NCBI GenBank assembly: GCA_035620515.1
Contig: DASPGR010000312.1
Coordinates: 1 to 7,278, forward strand
Origin: SG8-41 sp035620515
Lineage (GTDB): Bacteria; Pseudomonadota; Gammaproteobacteria; Burkholderiales; SG8-41
Length of the DNA: 7,278 nt
Direction: 5' to 3'
Position numbers and translations under genes: made by a program. Positions 1 through 6,563 of the stretch are shown in pieces; the stretch's first letter is position 1, and every line of letters starts with the position of its first letter. The notes beneath the pieces are model-generated. The model did no database searches and had not been told where the DNA came from. It was given only the letters and a program-made list of their open reading frames with translations.

Positions 1-616
1 CCGGCCCGAGGCCGCCGTCATACAGCGCGCGCCCGTCATCGACACTATGAATATGCATCACCGGCACCGGCCGGTCCGGCGAGAAACGGGGCAGCGTCAT
101 CGCCCCGGCAACGCCTGCAACAGCGGCGACGCGCCCCGTGGCCTCGGCGGCAACGCGGTAGGCCATCATCGAGCCGTTGGAGAGGCCGGTCGCGTAGATG
201 CGCGTGCGATCGACCGGCGTTCGCTCGGCCAGATCGTCGAGCAACGCGACGACAAAACCCACGTCGTCGACGTTGCCTGCCGCCGCAGCTCCGCAGCACG
301 TTCCGGCGTTCCACGTGAGAAAACGCCCCGCGATCCCGCCGGTGCCGTTGGGGTACACCGCGACGAATCCCTCGCGCTGCGCGGTCTCGTCCATGCGCGT
401 GTACCACTTCTGGATGCGGGCATTGCCGCCGCCGCCGTGAAAATTGAGCACGACCGGAAGGTGCGCCTCGGCTGTCCGCGGCGGCATGTAAACAAGATAG
501 GTCCGCGCGAGCCCGTTGTGCCGGATCGAAAACTCGTGGTCCCCCGGTGCCAGGCCTGCGGCCGTGGCCGTAAGCGCAGCCAGAGCCCATACAACGAGAC
601 AGGCGAGTCGAATCAC
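1..616 (-). CDS. Secreted PHB-depolymerase-type esterase (LpqC/COG3509-like), C-terminus cut by window edge
   Basis: Partial gene; 205 codons are visible and the frame is open at base 1. The product is an alpha/beta-hydrolase of the polyhydroxybutyrate depolymerase / feruloyl-esterase-like group, expected to cleave ester bonds outside the cytoplasm. Seen in the sequence: a hydrophobic N-terminus (residues 4-20, rich in L, V, A) that looks like a signal peptide; an oxyanion-type motif NFHGGGGN (58-65); WNAGTCCG (102-109), typical of the family; the nucleophile elbow GLSNG with Ser146; and HIHSVDD (188-194), which should carry the catalytic Asp. The catalytic His lies outside the window. The start is GTG at 616, giving VIRLACLVV; no in-frame ATG precedes the signal peptide, and the Shine-Dalgarno match is weak. 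It starts 28 bases after the VWA/metallopeptidase stop, so it is probably co-transcribed. The true substrate (polyester, acetylated sugar or phenolic ester) cannot be told from sequence. Confidence 0.88.
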   Translation of the reverse strand, partial: MIRLACLVVWALAALTATAAGLAPGDHEFSIRHNGLARTYLVYMPPRTAEAHLPVVLNFHGGGGNARIQKWYTRMDETAQREGFVAVYPNGTGGIAGRFLTWNAGTCCGAAAAGNVDDVGFVVALLDDLAERTPVDRTRIYATGLSNGSMMAYRVAAEATGRVAAVAGVAGAMTLPRFSPDRPVPVMHIHSVDDGRALYDGGLGP

Positions 617-644
617 GACCCAGGAATCACGATTCTTCGGTGTT

Positions 645-1823
645 CTAGTTGAGCTGAATGCGCTCGCCCCACGGGATCTTTCCCCGCCCCTTCACGAGCC
701 AGACCACCGGATAGTCGGGCGCCTGCTGCGGAAAGTCTCCTGCCGCGTCGGTGAAGTAGATGAGGAGGTCGGGCCGCAGGCGTTCGCCAGCAATCCAGCC
801 GAACGCGGGCAGGAAGCTCGTCCCGCCACCGCCGCTCATCCCCTCGGGCAACGTGATCGGCTCCCACGGCTCGAACGTCCACGGGCCCCGGGCGTCGAGC
901 CGCTCGTCGCAGGCATGAAGCGTGACGCGCGCGCGGACCTGGCCCTTCAGGGCGTCCACCTCGGTGACAAACTGCCGGAGCTCGTCGTCCGCGATGGAGC
1001 CGCTCGTGTCGAGCACGACGCAGAGATCCGCGACGGCGCTCGAAAGGCGCGGCAGCAGCGCGGCGCCTTCCCGCCTCGGTGGGCGCTGAAAGCTGTAGTC
1101 ATCGCGCGCGATGCTCATGAGATAGCGTGCCAGAATGAACCGCCACGGGATCTGGGGCTGGATCAACCCGTCGATCAGGCGCGCCCATGACTGGCTCAGG
1201 CGACCCGCCCGCCGCGCTTGCTGCGCGGCGGAAGCAAGCCGCGCCTGCCACCGGCGTGCGAGCTCTTCCTGCGCGAGCGGCTCGGGAACGGCGCTTTCGG
1301 GCATCTCGAGCTGATCCCGGTGATGGCGTTCGTCGCCGGCGTCATCCCAGCTCGATCCGCTCGGCGCCGCCTCGTCAAAAAGATGGCGGTCCAGCGTGTG
1401 TGTGCGCACCTCAGGCGGAATAAGGGGATAGATCTCCTCCGCCGAGAGGCCCCGGAACTCGGCATCCGCCAGCGCGCCCGGCGGCGAGTGGAGCCCCTCG
1501 TCGGCGAGCAGCAGGTTCACCGCGTGATCGCAGGCGATGTCCCAGCGGCGGCGCACCCGGTGGCCGCGGCGCGCGAAATGCGCGAGAGCGCAGTGCATGG
1601 CCTCGTGCGCCAGCACGAACTGCGTCTGCGCAAACGTGAGGCTCGCGATATAGCCGGGGTTGAAATAGAGCGCGCGCGCATCGGTCGCCACGGTCTCGCA
1701 CCACGAAGGGGCGGCCGGCCGCAAAGGCAGGTGCATGACGAGCGCGCCGATGAACGGCCTCTCCAGTATCAGGCGCGTGCGCGCCGCACCGAGCTTGGTT
1801 GCGACGTCGCCGGCCGGATTCAA
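645..1823 (-). CDS. Metallopeptidase (HExxH) fused to VWA-like domain, DUF2201/COG3864 family
   Basis: 392 aa with a TTG start at 1823. N-terminal putative metallopeptidase domain (about 10-135): HEAMH at 73-77, preceded by hydrophobic QFVLA and followed by WDIACDHAVN (94-103), where Asp99 or His100 could help bind metal. An acidic, low-complexity linker (about 150-190) leads to a C-terminal VWA-like domain (about 263-392) with a complete MIDAS set: DTSGS (Asp272, Ser274, Ser276), Thr335 in GGGGTSF, and Asp359 in FTDAAGD. This is the usual two-domain layout of COG3864, annotated as predicted metal-dependent peptidases; their substrates are unknown. No signal peptide is visible, so it is probably cytoplasmic. 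The start was chosen because family homology appears to begin at KLGAARTRLILERPF (from residue 10) and because TTG overlaps the stop of the upstream MoxR ATPase gene (TTGA), implying translational coupling. An in-frame GTG at 1880 is an alternative. The frame stays open further upstream by chance. Confidence 0.87.
   Translation of the reverse strand: MNPAGDVATKLGAARTRLILERPFIGALVMHLPLRPAAPSWCETVATDARALYFNPGYIASLTFAQTQFVLAHEAMHCALAHFARRGHRVRRRWDIACDHAVNLLLADEGLHSPPGALADAEFRGLSAEEIYPLIPPEVRTHTLDRHLFDEAAPSGSSWDDAGDERHHRDQLEMPESAVPEPLAQEELARRWQARLASAAQQARRAGRLSQSWARLIDGLIQPQIPWRFILARYLMSIARDDYSFQRPPRREGAALLPRLSSAVADLCVVLDTSGSIADDELRQFVTEVDALKGQVRARVTLHACDERLDARGPWTFEPWEPITLPEGMSGGGGTSFLPAFGWIAGERLRPDLLIYFTDAAGDFPQQAPDYPVVWLVKGRGKIPWGERIQLN
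1209..1231. repeat. Perfect 9-bp GC-rich inverted repeat inside the VWA/metallopeptidase gene
   Basis: CCGCCGCGC (1209-1217) and GCGCGGCGG (1223-1231) are exact reverse complements with a 5-base spacer. In the mRNA of the minus-strand gene they would form a very stable hairpin over codons about 198-205 (SAAQQARR), between the metallopeptidase half and the VWA half. It may be a chance product of GC-rich Ala/Arg codons. Confidence 0.5.
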
Positions 1824-2884
1824 GGTGTGGACGCCAGCTTGAGGTCGTAGAGCATGAGATCGGTGATGCTCGCCGCCCACTCGGCGAACTCGGGCACGTC
1901 GATCAACGGCTTGCCGATCGAGCGATGGAGATCGGTCACGAGCATGACGCCCATTTCTCGCTGCGGGAAGCTCTTCGCGTACTTGAGGATGTAGCCATAG
2001 ACGAGCCTCGCATGCGGCAGGTCGCGCGCCTGCACCGCGCGCCTTACGAGCGCCGCGGCAATCCCGTACTGAAGGTCGATTCCCGGTGGCACGCCCGCGC
2101 TCTCGCCGCGAATAATCGCGTCGATATCGGGCAGCCGGTCCATGTTGTCGACGAATGCCTTGAATTCCACGCCTGCAGCCGGACCGATGCATGCCTGCAA
2201 GGCGTCGAGCAGCAGCTCGGGCGCCGCCCCGAACTTCGCGAGCGCCCGGTGGGCGTACTCCCACGAGCGCGGGCTGGGGAACGCGACCGGGTTCTGCGCG
2301 GGATTGAAATCGAAGAGCAGGTCGGGGCGAAAGCGCAGGAACGCGATGACGCGCGCGTCCACACCCGCCGCGTGCGCCCATGCGACCCAGTCATCGAGAT
2401 GGGCCTCGATCTCGTAGTGCGTGAAGCGGTTCGCGAGCGGGCTCGGCATGACGTAGGCGACTCCACGGTCGCCGTAGCGGTTGCCCGCAGCAAAGATGGC
2501 CCAGCCCTCCGGCACTCGGTACTCGCCCAGGCGGCGGTCGAGTATCAATTGGTACGCGGCAGCCGTGACGGTCGGCGGTGCCGAAGTGATCTCGTCGAGA
2601 AAGAGGATTCCGCTTGCTCCGTGCCGCGCTGCGTCGGGCAGCAACGAGGGCACCGACCATTCGACACGCTCGCCACTGCGGAACGGAATTCCGCGGAGAT
2701 CCGTCGGCTCCATCTGCGAGAGGCGGATATCGATCAGTGGAACGCCGTGCGCTCGCGCAATCTGGGCGATGATCTGCGACTTTCCGACGCCGGGCGGCCC
2801 CCACAGCATGACCGGTGTATGGGCGCCGCCGGCCGCGCTCAGGAACTCGCGTTCGAGAATCCGGGATATATGTGCAGGCCGCAT
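1820..2884 (-). CDS. MoxR-family AAA+ ATPase
   Basis: 354 aa, ATG at 2884. Cytoplasmic AAA+ ATPase of the MoxR group, generally thought to act as chaperones that remodel or activate partner proteins, often VWA-domain proteins encoded next to them. Motifs in order: Walker A GPPGVGKS (29-36), Walker B ILFLDE (93-98), sensor-1 Asn135 in AAGNRYGDRG, and a likely arginine finger Arg153 in SPLANRF. The C-terminal part (about 190-354) is helical with no added domain. All ATPase residues are intact, so it should be active. It is first in the left block; its stop overlaps the TTG start of the metallopeptidase-VWA gene, its most likely partner. The ribosome-binding site is weak (ATCAGGCG, about 8 bases before ATG). 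An upstream ATG at 2903 is in another frame. I cannot assign the MoxR subfamily with certainty from sequence alone. Confidence 0.92.
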   Translation of the reverse strand: MRPAHISRILEREFLSAAGGAHTPVMLWGPPGVGKSQIIAQIARAHGVPLIDIRLSQMEPTDLRGIPFRSGERVEWSVPSLLPDAARHGASGILFLDEITSAPPTVTAAAYQLILDRRLGEYRVPEGWAIFAAGNRYGDRGVAYVMPSPLANRFTHYEIEAHLDDWVAWAHAAGVDARVIAFLRFRPDLLFDFNPAQNPVAFPSPRSWEYAHRALAKFGAAPELLLDALQACIGPAAGVEFKAFVDNMDRLPDIDAIIRGESAGVPPGIDLQYGIAAALVRRAVQARDLPHARLVYGYILKYAKSFPQREMGVMLVTDLHRSIGKPLIDVPEFAEWAASITDLMLYDLKLASTP

Positions 2885-2991
2885 GTTCGCACGCCTGATC
2901 CATGATACCCCGCCCCGCCGGCGCCATGGAATGCGGTTTTCCGGGTCACGTTGTTACCGTATAGTAGCGGCTCGAGCAATTTCCCCGCGAG
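2885..2991. promoter_or_regulatory. Divergent intergenic region with candidate promoters for the MoxR and Nudix genes
   Basis: 107 bases between two divergent start codons. On the plus strand TATAGT (2960-2965) matches the sigma-70 -10 box at five of six bases, with a weak -35 candidate TTTTCC (2937-2942) 17 bases upstream; it would give a leader of roughly 20 nt before the Nudix ATG. On the minus strand TATCAT (complement of 2902-2907) is a five-of-six -10 candidate without a recognisable -35 box. No operator-like inverted repeat stands out. The layout requires promoters here; the exact boxes are guesses. Confidence 0.35.
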
Positions 2992-3531
2992 ATGAAGTTC
3001 TGCAGCCAATGCGGCGCCCCGGTAACGCTTCGCGTGCCCGCGGGCGACACGCTCAAGCGCCACGTCTGCGACGCGTGCCAGGCGATCCACTACCAGAATC
3101 CGCGCATGGTCGTGGGCTGCATCGTGGAATGGAAAGACCGGATCCTGCTGTGCCGCCGCGGAATCGAGCCGCGCCACGGCCTGTGGACGGTGCCTGCGGG
3201 CTACCTCGAGATCGGCGAGACGCTCGAGCAGGGTGCCGAGCGCGAAACGCTGGAAGAAGCGAGCGCGCGCGTCGAGATCGGCCCGCTTTATGCCATCTAC
3301 AACATTCCGCACATCAGCCAGGTCTACCTGCTATTCCGCGCGCGCCTGCTCGATCAACGCGTGGAGCCCGGCGCCGAGACGCTCGAAGTGGCGCTGTACG
3401 ACGAGGCGGACATCCCCTGGGACCAGCTCGCCTTCGCCACCGTGCGCAACACGCTGCAGCACTATTACAGCGACCGCCGCAAAGGCGGGTTTCAGTTCCA
3501 CATGGGAACGATCGAGCCCCTCAAGCGGTGA
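2992..3531 (+). CDS. Nudix hydrolase with N-terminal zinc ribbon (COG1051-like)
   Basis: 179 aa, ATG at 2992, soluble and cytoplasmic. Residues 1-36 form a zinc ribbon: Cys4/Cys7 (CSQCG) and Cys26/Cys29 (CDAC), then HYQNPRMVVGC. The Nudix domain follows, with LLCRRGIEPRHGLWTVPAGY and a Nudix box at 70-92: Gly70, Glu76, Arg84-Glu85, Glu88-Glu89. The box position normally held by the late Gly is Ser91 (EEASA). Nudix enzymes hydrolyse nucleoside diphosphates linked to another group. The architecture resembles bacterial 'ADP-ribose pyrophosphatase'-type proteins and, from memory, the plant FAD pyrophosphatase NUDX23, so FAD, ADP-ribose or NADH-like substrates are plausible, but the substrate is not proven by the motifs. 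The ribosome-binding site is poor (GCGAG). It is a single gene with its own likely promoter, divergent from MoxR and convergent with the exporter operon. Confidence 0.93.
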   Translation: MKFCSQCGAPVTLRVPAGDTLKRHVCDACQAIHYQNPRMVVGCIVEWKDRILLCRRGIEPRHGLWTVPAGYLEIGETLEQGAERETLEEASARVEIGPLYAIYNIPHISQVYLLFRARLLDQRVEPGAETLEVALYDEADIPWDQLAFATVRNTLQHYYSDRRKGGFQFHMGTIEPLKR

Positions 3532-3543
3532 TATCACCTGTCA

Positions 3544-3563
3544 CGCGCCACTCAGATGGCGCG
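3544..3563. terminator. Stem-loop at the convergent gene ends, possible bidirectional terminator
   Basis: A perfect 7-bp inverted repeat, CGCGCCA (3544-3550) and TGGCGCG (3557-3563), with a 6-base loop CTCAGA. It lies 12 bases after the Nudix stop, and the stop codon of the convergent permease gene falls inside its loop. Neither strand has a T-tract after the stem, so it is not a classical intrinsic terminator. Position supports an end-of-transcript role; composition makes chance possible. Confidence 0.35.
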
Positions 3564-4718
3564 GATGGCATCGATGATGTTGAGGCGCGCCGCCCGCACG
3601 GCGGGAAGAAATCCGCCGATGACGCCCATCACCAGCGCAAAGGCAAATGACGAGATCACGATTCTCGGGGTCAGCGTAAAGCTGAACGCAAGCTCCGAGA
3701 ACGATTGCCAGTTGAGGGTCGAGATCTGCACGAACTGCATCAGCGACGCGAGCGCGACGCCCACCACGCCTCCTACAGCTCCAAGCGCGATCGACTCGAA
3801 GAGAAACGCCCAGAGCACGGCTGCGCGCCGGAAGCCGAGCGCGCGCAGGGTGCCGATCTCGCCGACGCGGTTCGCGACTGCGGCGTACATGGTGATCATC
3901 GCCCCGATCATCGCGCCGATGGAGAAGATCACCGACAGCGTCAGGCCGAGATAGCTGATGAAGTTGGACATCAGCTTCGACTGCTCTTCGTAGAATTCCC
4001 GCTCGCGCTTCACGTCGAGCGTCAGCCTCGGATCGTTGTCGAGGCGCTGCGCGAGCGCGTCGAGCGCGCCCGCTTCCGTCAGGCGCGCCACAACGGACGA
4101 ATAGTTCTGGCGCCGGAATGCCTGCATCAGCTGATCGGCGTCGCCCCACACCTCCGAGTCGAAGGCGGATCCGCTGGCGGCAAATACGCCGACCACTGTC
4201 CATTCGCGGCCGCCGAAGCGCAGTTGCTGGCCGACACCGGCGCCGTTGAAGCGGCGCGCGATGCTCTGGCCGACGATGATCTGGGAGGTGCCGAATTCGA
4301 ACATCCGGCCTTCCACGATACGCACCTGCGGTCGCAGCGCGAGGCCCGCAGGTCCGATACCCCGCGTCGTGACGTTGGTCGCGACCCCGCTATCGCGCTT
4401 GGGAAGCGTAATCAGCACGACCGCCTCCTTTGACAGGATCCGGCGGGCGTCCGGGCCGGTGGCGATCTCGGGCTGCGCCTCGACGATCGCGGCCTGCACC
4501 CGGTCGACGGCGCTGGAAATCTCGGTGCCCGCCGCGCGGCGGGTCACCAGAATATTGTCGGGCTGCCCGGTGGCGACGAGCGTCTGCCGCAGCCCGGTAT
4601 CCAGCATCTGCACGGCCGCGAAGACGAAAACGACGAGCGCCATGCCACCGGAAGTGAGGATCGTGGTGAGCCTGCGCGCGCGCAGGTTCCGCAGGCTGTA
4701 GCGGAACGGGATGACCAT
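3552..4718 (-). CDS. ABC exporter permease 2 (FtsX/MacB-type)
   Basis: 388 aa, ATG at 4718 giving MVIPFRYSLRNLRARR. Inner-membrane permease of the MacB/FtsX type. One N-terminal membrane helix (about 20-39) is followed by a large periplasmic MacB-core-like domain (about 40-250), then three helices (about 257-281, 301-325, 352-372) forming the FtsX domain. A coupling segment EIGTLRALGF lies between the second and third helices, and the tail ends with AVRAARLNIIDAIRAI, both typical of the family. The start codon overlaps the stop of permease 1 by one base (TGATG), with a GAGGGCGA-like ribosome site upstream; the longer open frame to 4811 is shadow sequence inside permease 1. It should pair with permease 1 and the ATPase and transmit ATP-driven movement to the periplasmic adaptor, rather than pass substrate through its own membrane channel (family knowledge). 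Substrate unknown; last gene of the operon. Confidence 0.92.
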   Translation of the reverse strand: MVIPFRYSLRNLRARRLTTILTSGGMALVVFVFAAVQMLDTGLRQTLVATGQPDNILVTRRAAGTEISSAVDRVQAAIVEAQPEIATGPDARRILSKEAVVLITLPKRDSGVATNVTTRGIGPAGLALRPQVRIVEGRMFEFGTSQIIVGQSIARRFNGAGVGQQLRFGGREWTVVGVFAASGSAFDSEVWGDADQLMQAFRRQNYSSVVARLTEAGALDALAQRLDNDPRLTLDVKREREFYEEQSKLMSNFISYLGLTLSVIFSIGAMIGAMITMYAAVANRVGEIGTLRALGFRRAAVLWAFLFESIALGAVGGVVGVALASLMQFVQISTLNWQSFSELAFSFTLTPRIVISSFAFALVMGVIGGFLPAVRAARLNIIDAIRAI

Positions 4719-5872
4719 CAGCCGATCGCCCTCAAGCCATCGACGATGCGCACGCGGATCGCGCGCCGTGCCGGAAACAGTGCGGCCGTCGCCCCGACCG
4801 CCAGAGCGCACGCGGCCTGCAGCACAACGGTCTCGCGGCTCACTTCGAACACGGGAAACAGCGTGCCCATCTCGGACGCAAACCAGTCCGCGACGGGAAA
4901 GGTGAAGACGACCCCGATCACCGCTCCGATCGCCGCGATCAGGAGCGACTCGCCGAAGATCAGGGTCGCGAGGAATCCCCCGCCGAACCCAAGGGCCTTG
5001 AGCGTCGCATACTCGCCCCGCCGCTCCCGTGCGGTCATCGCCATGGTATTGGCCATCACCGCCAGAATGATGAAGATGACGAGAAACGAGACGATACGCA
5101 CCGCGATCAGAATGGCTTCCGTCTGTTTCACGAAGCCGATCTGGAACGCCTTTTCGGTCTCGGTGAGCGTCTCCGCAGGCGAGTTCTTGAAGAGGGCGTC
5201 AATCTCCTCGCTGACTTCCGCTGCGCGGTCTGCATCGGCGATCTGCACGACGAAGATTCCGATCTTGTTGGCAAGCGTCGGCATCCGGGTCTTGGCGGTC
5301 TCGTTGAGATAGTCCCAGTGGAAGAAGAACTGCGAGGTGTCGGTCCCGGCGTCCGCCCCGTCATAGATGCCGCGCACGACGAAGGTCCAGGTGCCGGGAA
5401 AGATGGTGCCCTTGAGCGGCACCACATCACCGACCCTGAAGCCATAGGTCTGCGCCAGCTTGCGGCCCACGATGGCGCCCGCGCGGTCGCGGACGAATGC
5501 GCGGTACTGCGCATCGGGAATACGGTACTCCGGATAAATCGAGAAATAGGCGGGTCCCACCGCGAACTGGGGAAAGAAATTCTTCGGATCCTGGTAGACC
5601 CCGGCGAACCAGTTCGCCGCCGCCACCGCTTTCACGCCGTCGACCGAGCGGATCTTGTCGCGATAATGGAGTGGCAGGGGCACCATCAGCGAGACGGCGT
5701 TGCGCGTGATGAGGCGATTCGGCGCCGCGCCTTCCGCTCCCGCGTACCACGCGTCGACAACGGTCTGCAGCAGGCCGAAGGACAGGATCGCAACCACCAG
5801 CCCCACCACGGTGAGCCCCGTGCGCAGCTTGTGGCGCAGCGCGTTGCGGAAAATAAGCTTTATCAGGTGCAA
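4718..5872 (-). CDS. ABC exporter permease 1 (FtsX/MacB-type)
   Basis: 384 aa with a TTG start at 5872 (product begins MHLIKLIFRNALRHKLRTG). The choice is forced: the ATPase stop lies in the same frame six bases upstream and only GCC separates them, with no ATG or GTG close downstream. Topology is that of MacB/FtsX permeases: an N-terminal helix (about 17-38), a periplasmic domain (about 40-248) with an aromatic-rich stretch NFFPQFAVGPAYFSIYPEY (about 98-116), then three C-terminal helices (about 253-277, 299-325, 349-367). EYATLKALGF is the coupling segment after the second helix, and FPARRAIRVRIVDGLRAIG ends the protein. It is similar in plan but clearly different in sequence from permease 2, suggesting a heterodimer instead of the MacB homodimer. 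Role: inner-membrane part of a tripartite exporter. Substrate unknown. Confidence 0.92.
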   Translation of the reverse strand: MHLIKLIFRNALRHKLRTGLTVVGLVVAILSFGLLQTVVDAWYAGAEGAAPNRLITRNAVSLMVPLPLHYRDKIRSVDGVKAVAAANWFAGVYQDPKNFFPQFAVGPAYFSIYPEYRIPDAQYRAFVRDRAGAIVGRKLAQTYGFRVGDVVPLKGTIFPGTWTFVVRGIYDGADAGTDTSQFFFHWDYLNETAKTRMPTLANKIGIFVVQIADADRAAEVSEEIDALFKNSPAETLTETEKAFQIGFVKQTEAILIAVRIVSFLVIFIILAVMANTMAMTARERRGEYATLKALGFGGGFLATLIFGESLLIAAIGAVIGVVFTFPVADWFASEMGTLFPVFEVSRETVVLQAACALAVGATAALFPARRAIRVRIVDGLRAIG

Positions 5873-5875
5873 GGC

Positions 5876-6559
5876 TCAGTGCTCGCCGTCCTGTAGGACG
5901 CCCTTGTCGAGCCGCTTGATGGAATGGGCGCGCTCGGCGGCATGCGGATCGTGCGTGACCATGATGATGGTCTTGCCCAGCTCGTCGTTCATCCGCTCCA
6001 TGAGGGTCAGGATTTCTTCCGCTGACACCCGGTCGAGATCCCCTGTCGGCTCGTCGGCCACGAGAATCGTCGGATCGGTGATGATCGCGCGCGCGATCGC
6101 GACCCGCTGCTGCTGCCCGCCCGAGAGCTCCGACGGATAGTGTTCCATGCGGTCACCGAGGCCGACCATTTCCAGCGCGGTGGTGACGTGGTGCCGGCGC
6201 TCGCCCGTGGAGAGGCTCGTCAGCAGCAGGGGCAGCTCGACGTTCTCGAACGCCGTCAGTACCGGCATGAGGTTGTAGAACTGGAAGATGAAACCGACAT
6301 TCTGCGCGCGCCAGTCGGCAAGGTCCGATTCGGTGAGCGTCGTGATGTCCACTCCGGCCACGCGCAGCGTCCCGCTGTCCGGCTTGTCGATGCCGGCGAT
6401 GAGATTAAGCAGCGTGCTCTTGCCCGAGCCGGACGGCCCCATCAGGCCCACGAAATCTCCGCTTGCGATGACGAGATCGATATCGCTCAGTACCGGCACG
6501 ATCTGGCCGCCCCGGCGATACGATTTCGCGAGATCATGGATTTCAACAACCGGCTGCAT
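5876..6559 (-). CDS. ABC exporter ATP-binding protein (MacB/LolD-type)
   Basis: 227 aa, ATG at 6559 (MQPVVEIHDLAKSYRRGG). A full-length nucleotide-binding protein: Walker A GPSGSGKS (41-48), Q-loop Gln93 in FIFQFYNLMPVLTAFENVELP, signature LSGGQ (145-149), Walker B ILVADE (165-170) followed by PTGDLD, and switch His203 in MVTHD. The FQFYNL and PTGDLD context is typical of the MacB/LolD/FtsE branch that works with FtsX-type permeases. All catalytic residues are present. A TTG at 6577 could add six residues but would overlap the adaptor gene; the ATG four bases after the adaptor stop, preceded by AAGTGA, is preferred. It powers the two permeases encoded immediately downstream, on the cytoplasmic face of the membrane. 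Confidence 0.95.
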   Translation of the reverse strand: MQPVVEIHDLAKSYRRGGQIVPVLSDIDLVIASGDFVGLMGPSGSGKSTLLNLIAGIDKPDSGTLRVAGVDITTLTESDLADWRAQNVGFIFQFYNLMPVLTAFENVELPLLLTSLSTGERRHHVTTALEMVGLGDRMEHYPSELSGGQQQRVAIARAIITDPTILVADEPTGDLDRVSAEEILTLMERMNDELGKTIIMVTHDPHAAERAHSIKRLDKGVLQDGEH

Positions 6560-6563
6560 CGTG

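Noticed and set aside
47..652. Plus-strand open frame of 201 codons across the esterase region
   Set aside because: The minus-strand frame starting at GTG 616 carries the signal peptide, GLSNG elbow and other family motifs; the plus-strand frame is its shadow.
1824..2381. Long upstream extension of the metallopeptidase-VWA frame (would make a 578-residue protein)
   Set aside because: It lies wholly inside the MoxR gene in another frame, its translation is Arg/Gly/Ala-rich without family resemblance, and family similarity begins only after the TTG at 1823.
1799..2905. Plus-strand open frame of 368 codons antisense to MoxR
   Set aside because: The MoxR frame on the other strand has every AAA+ motif; the antisense frame is open because of GC-rich codon bias and shows no domain.
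2839..3312. Minus-strand open frame opposite the Nudix gene start
   Set aside because: It crosses the divergent promoter region and is antisense to clear zinc-ribbon and Nudix motifs; no recognisable protein features.
3527..3538. 12-base palindrome GGTGATATCACC as a transcription factor site
   Set aside because: One or two perfect 12-base palindromes are expected by chance in a window of this size, and the site is at a gene end, not near a promoter; mentioned only as part of the convergent gap.
4719..4811. N-terminal extension of permease 2 up to 4811
   Set aside because: It overlaps the end of permease 1, is polar and Arg/Gly-rich, and the ATG at 4718 with the TGATG overlap gives the standard N-terminus before the first helix.
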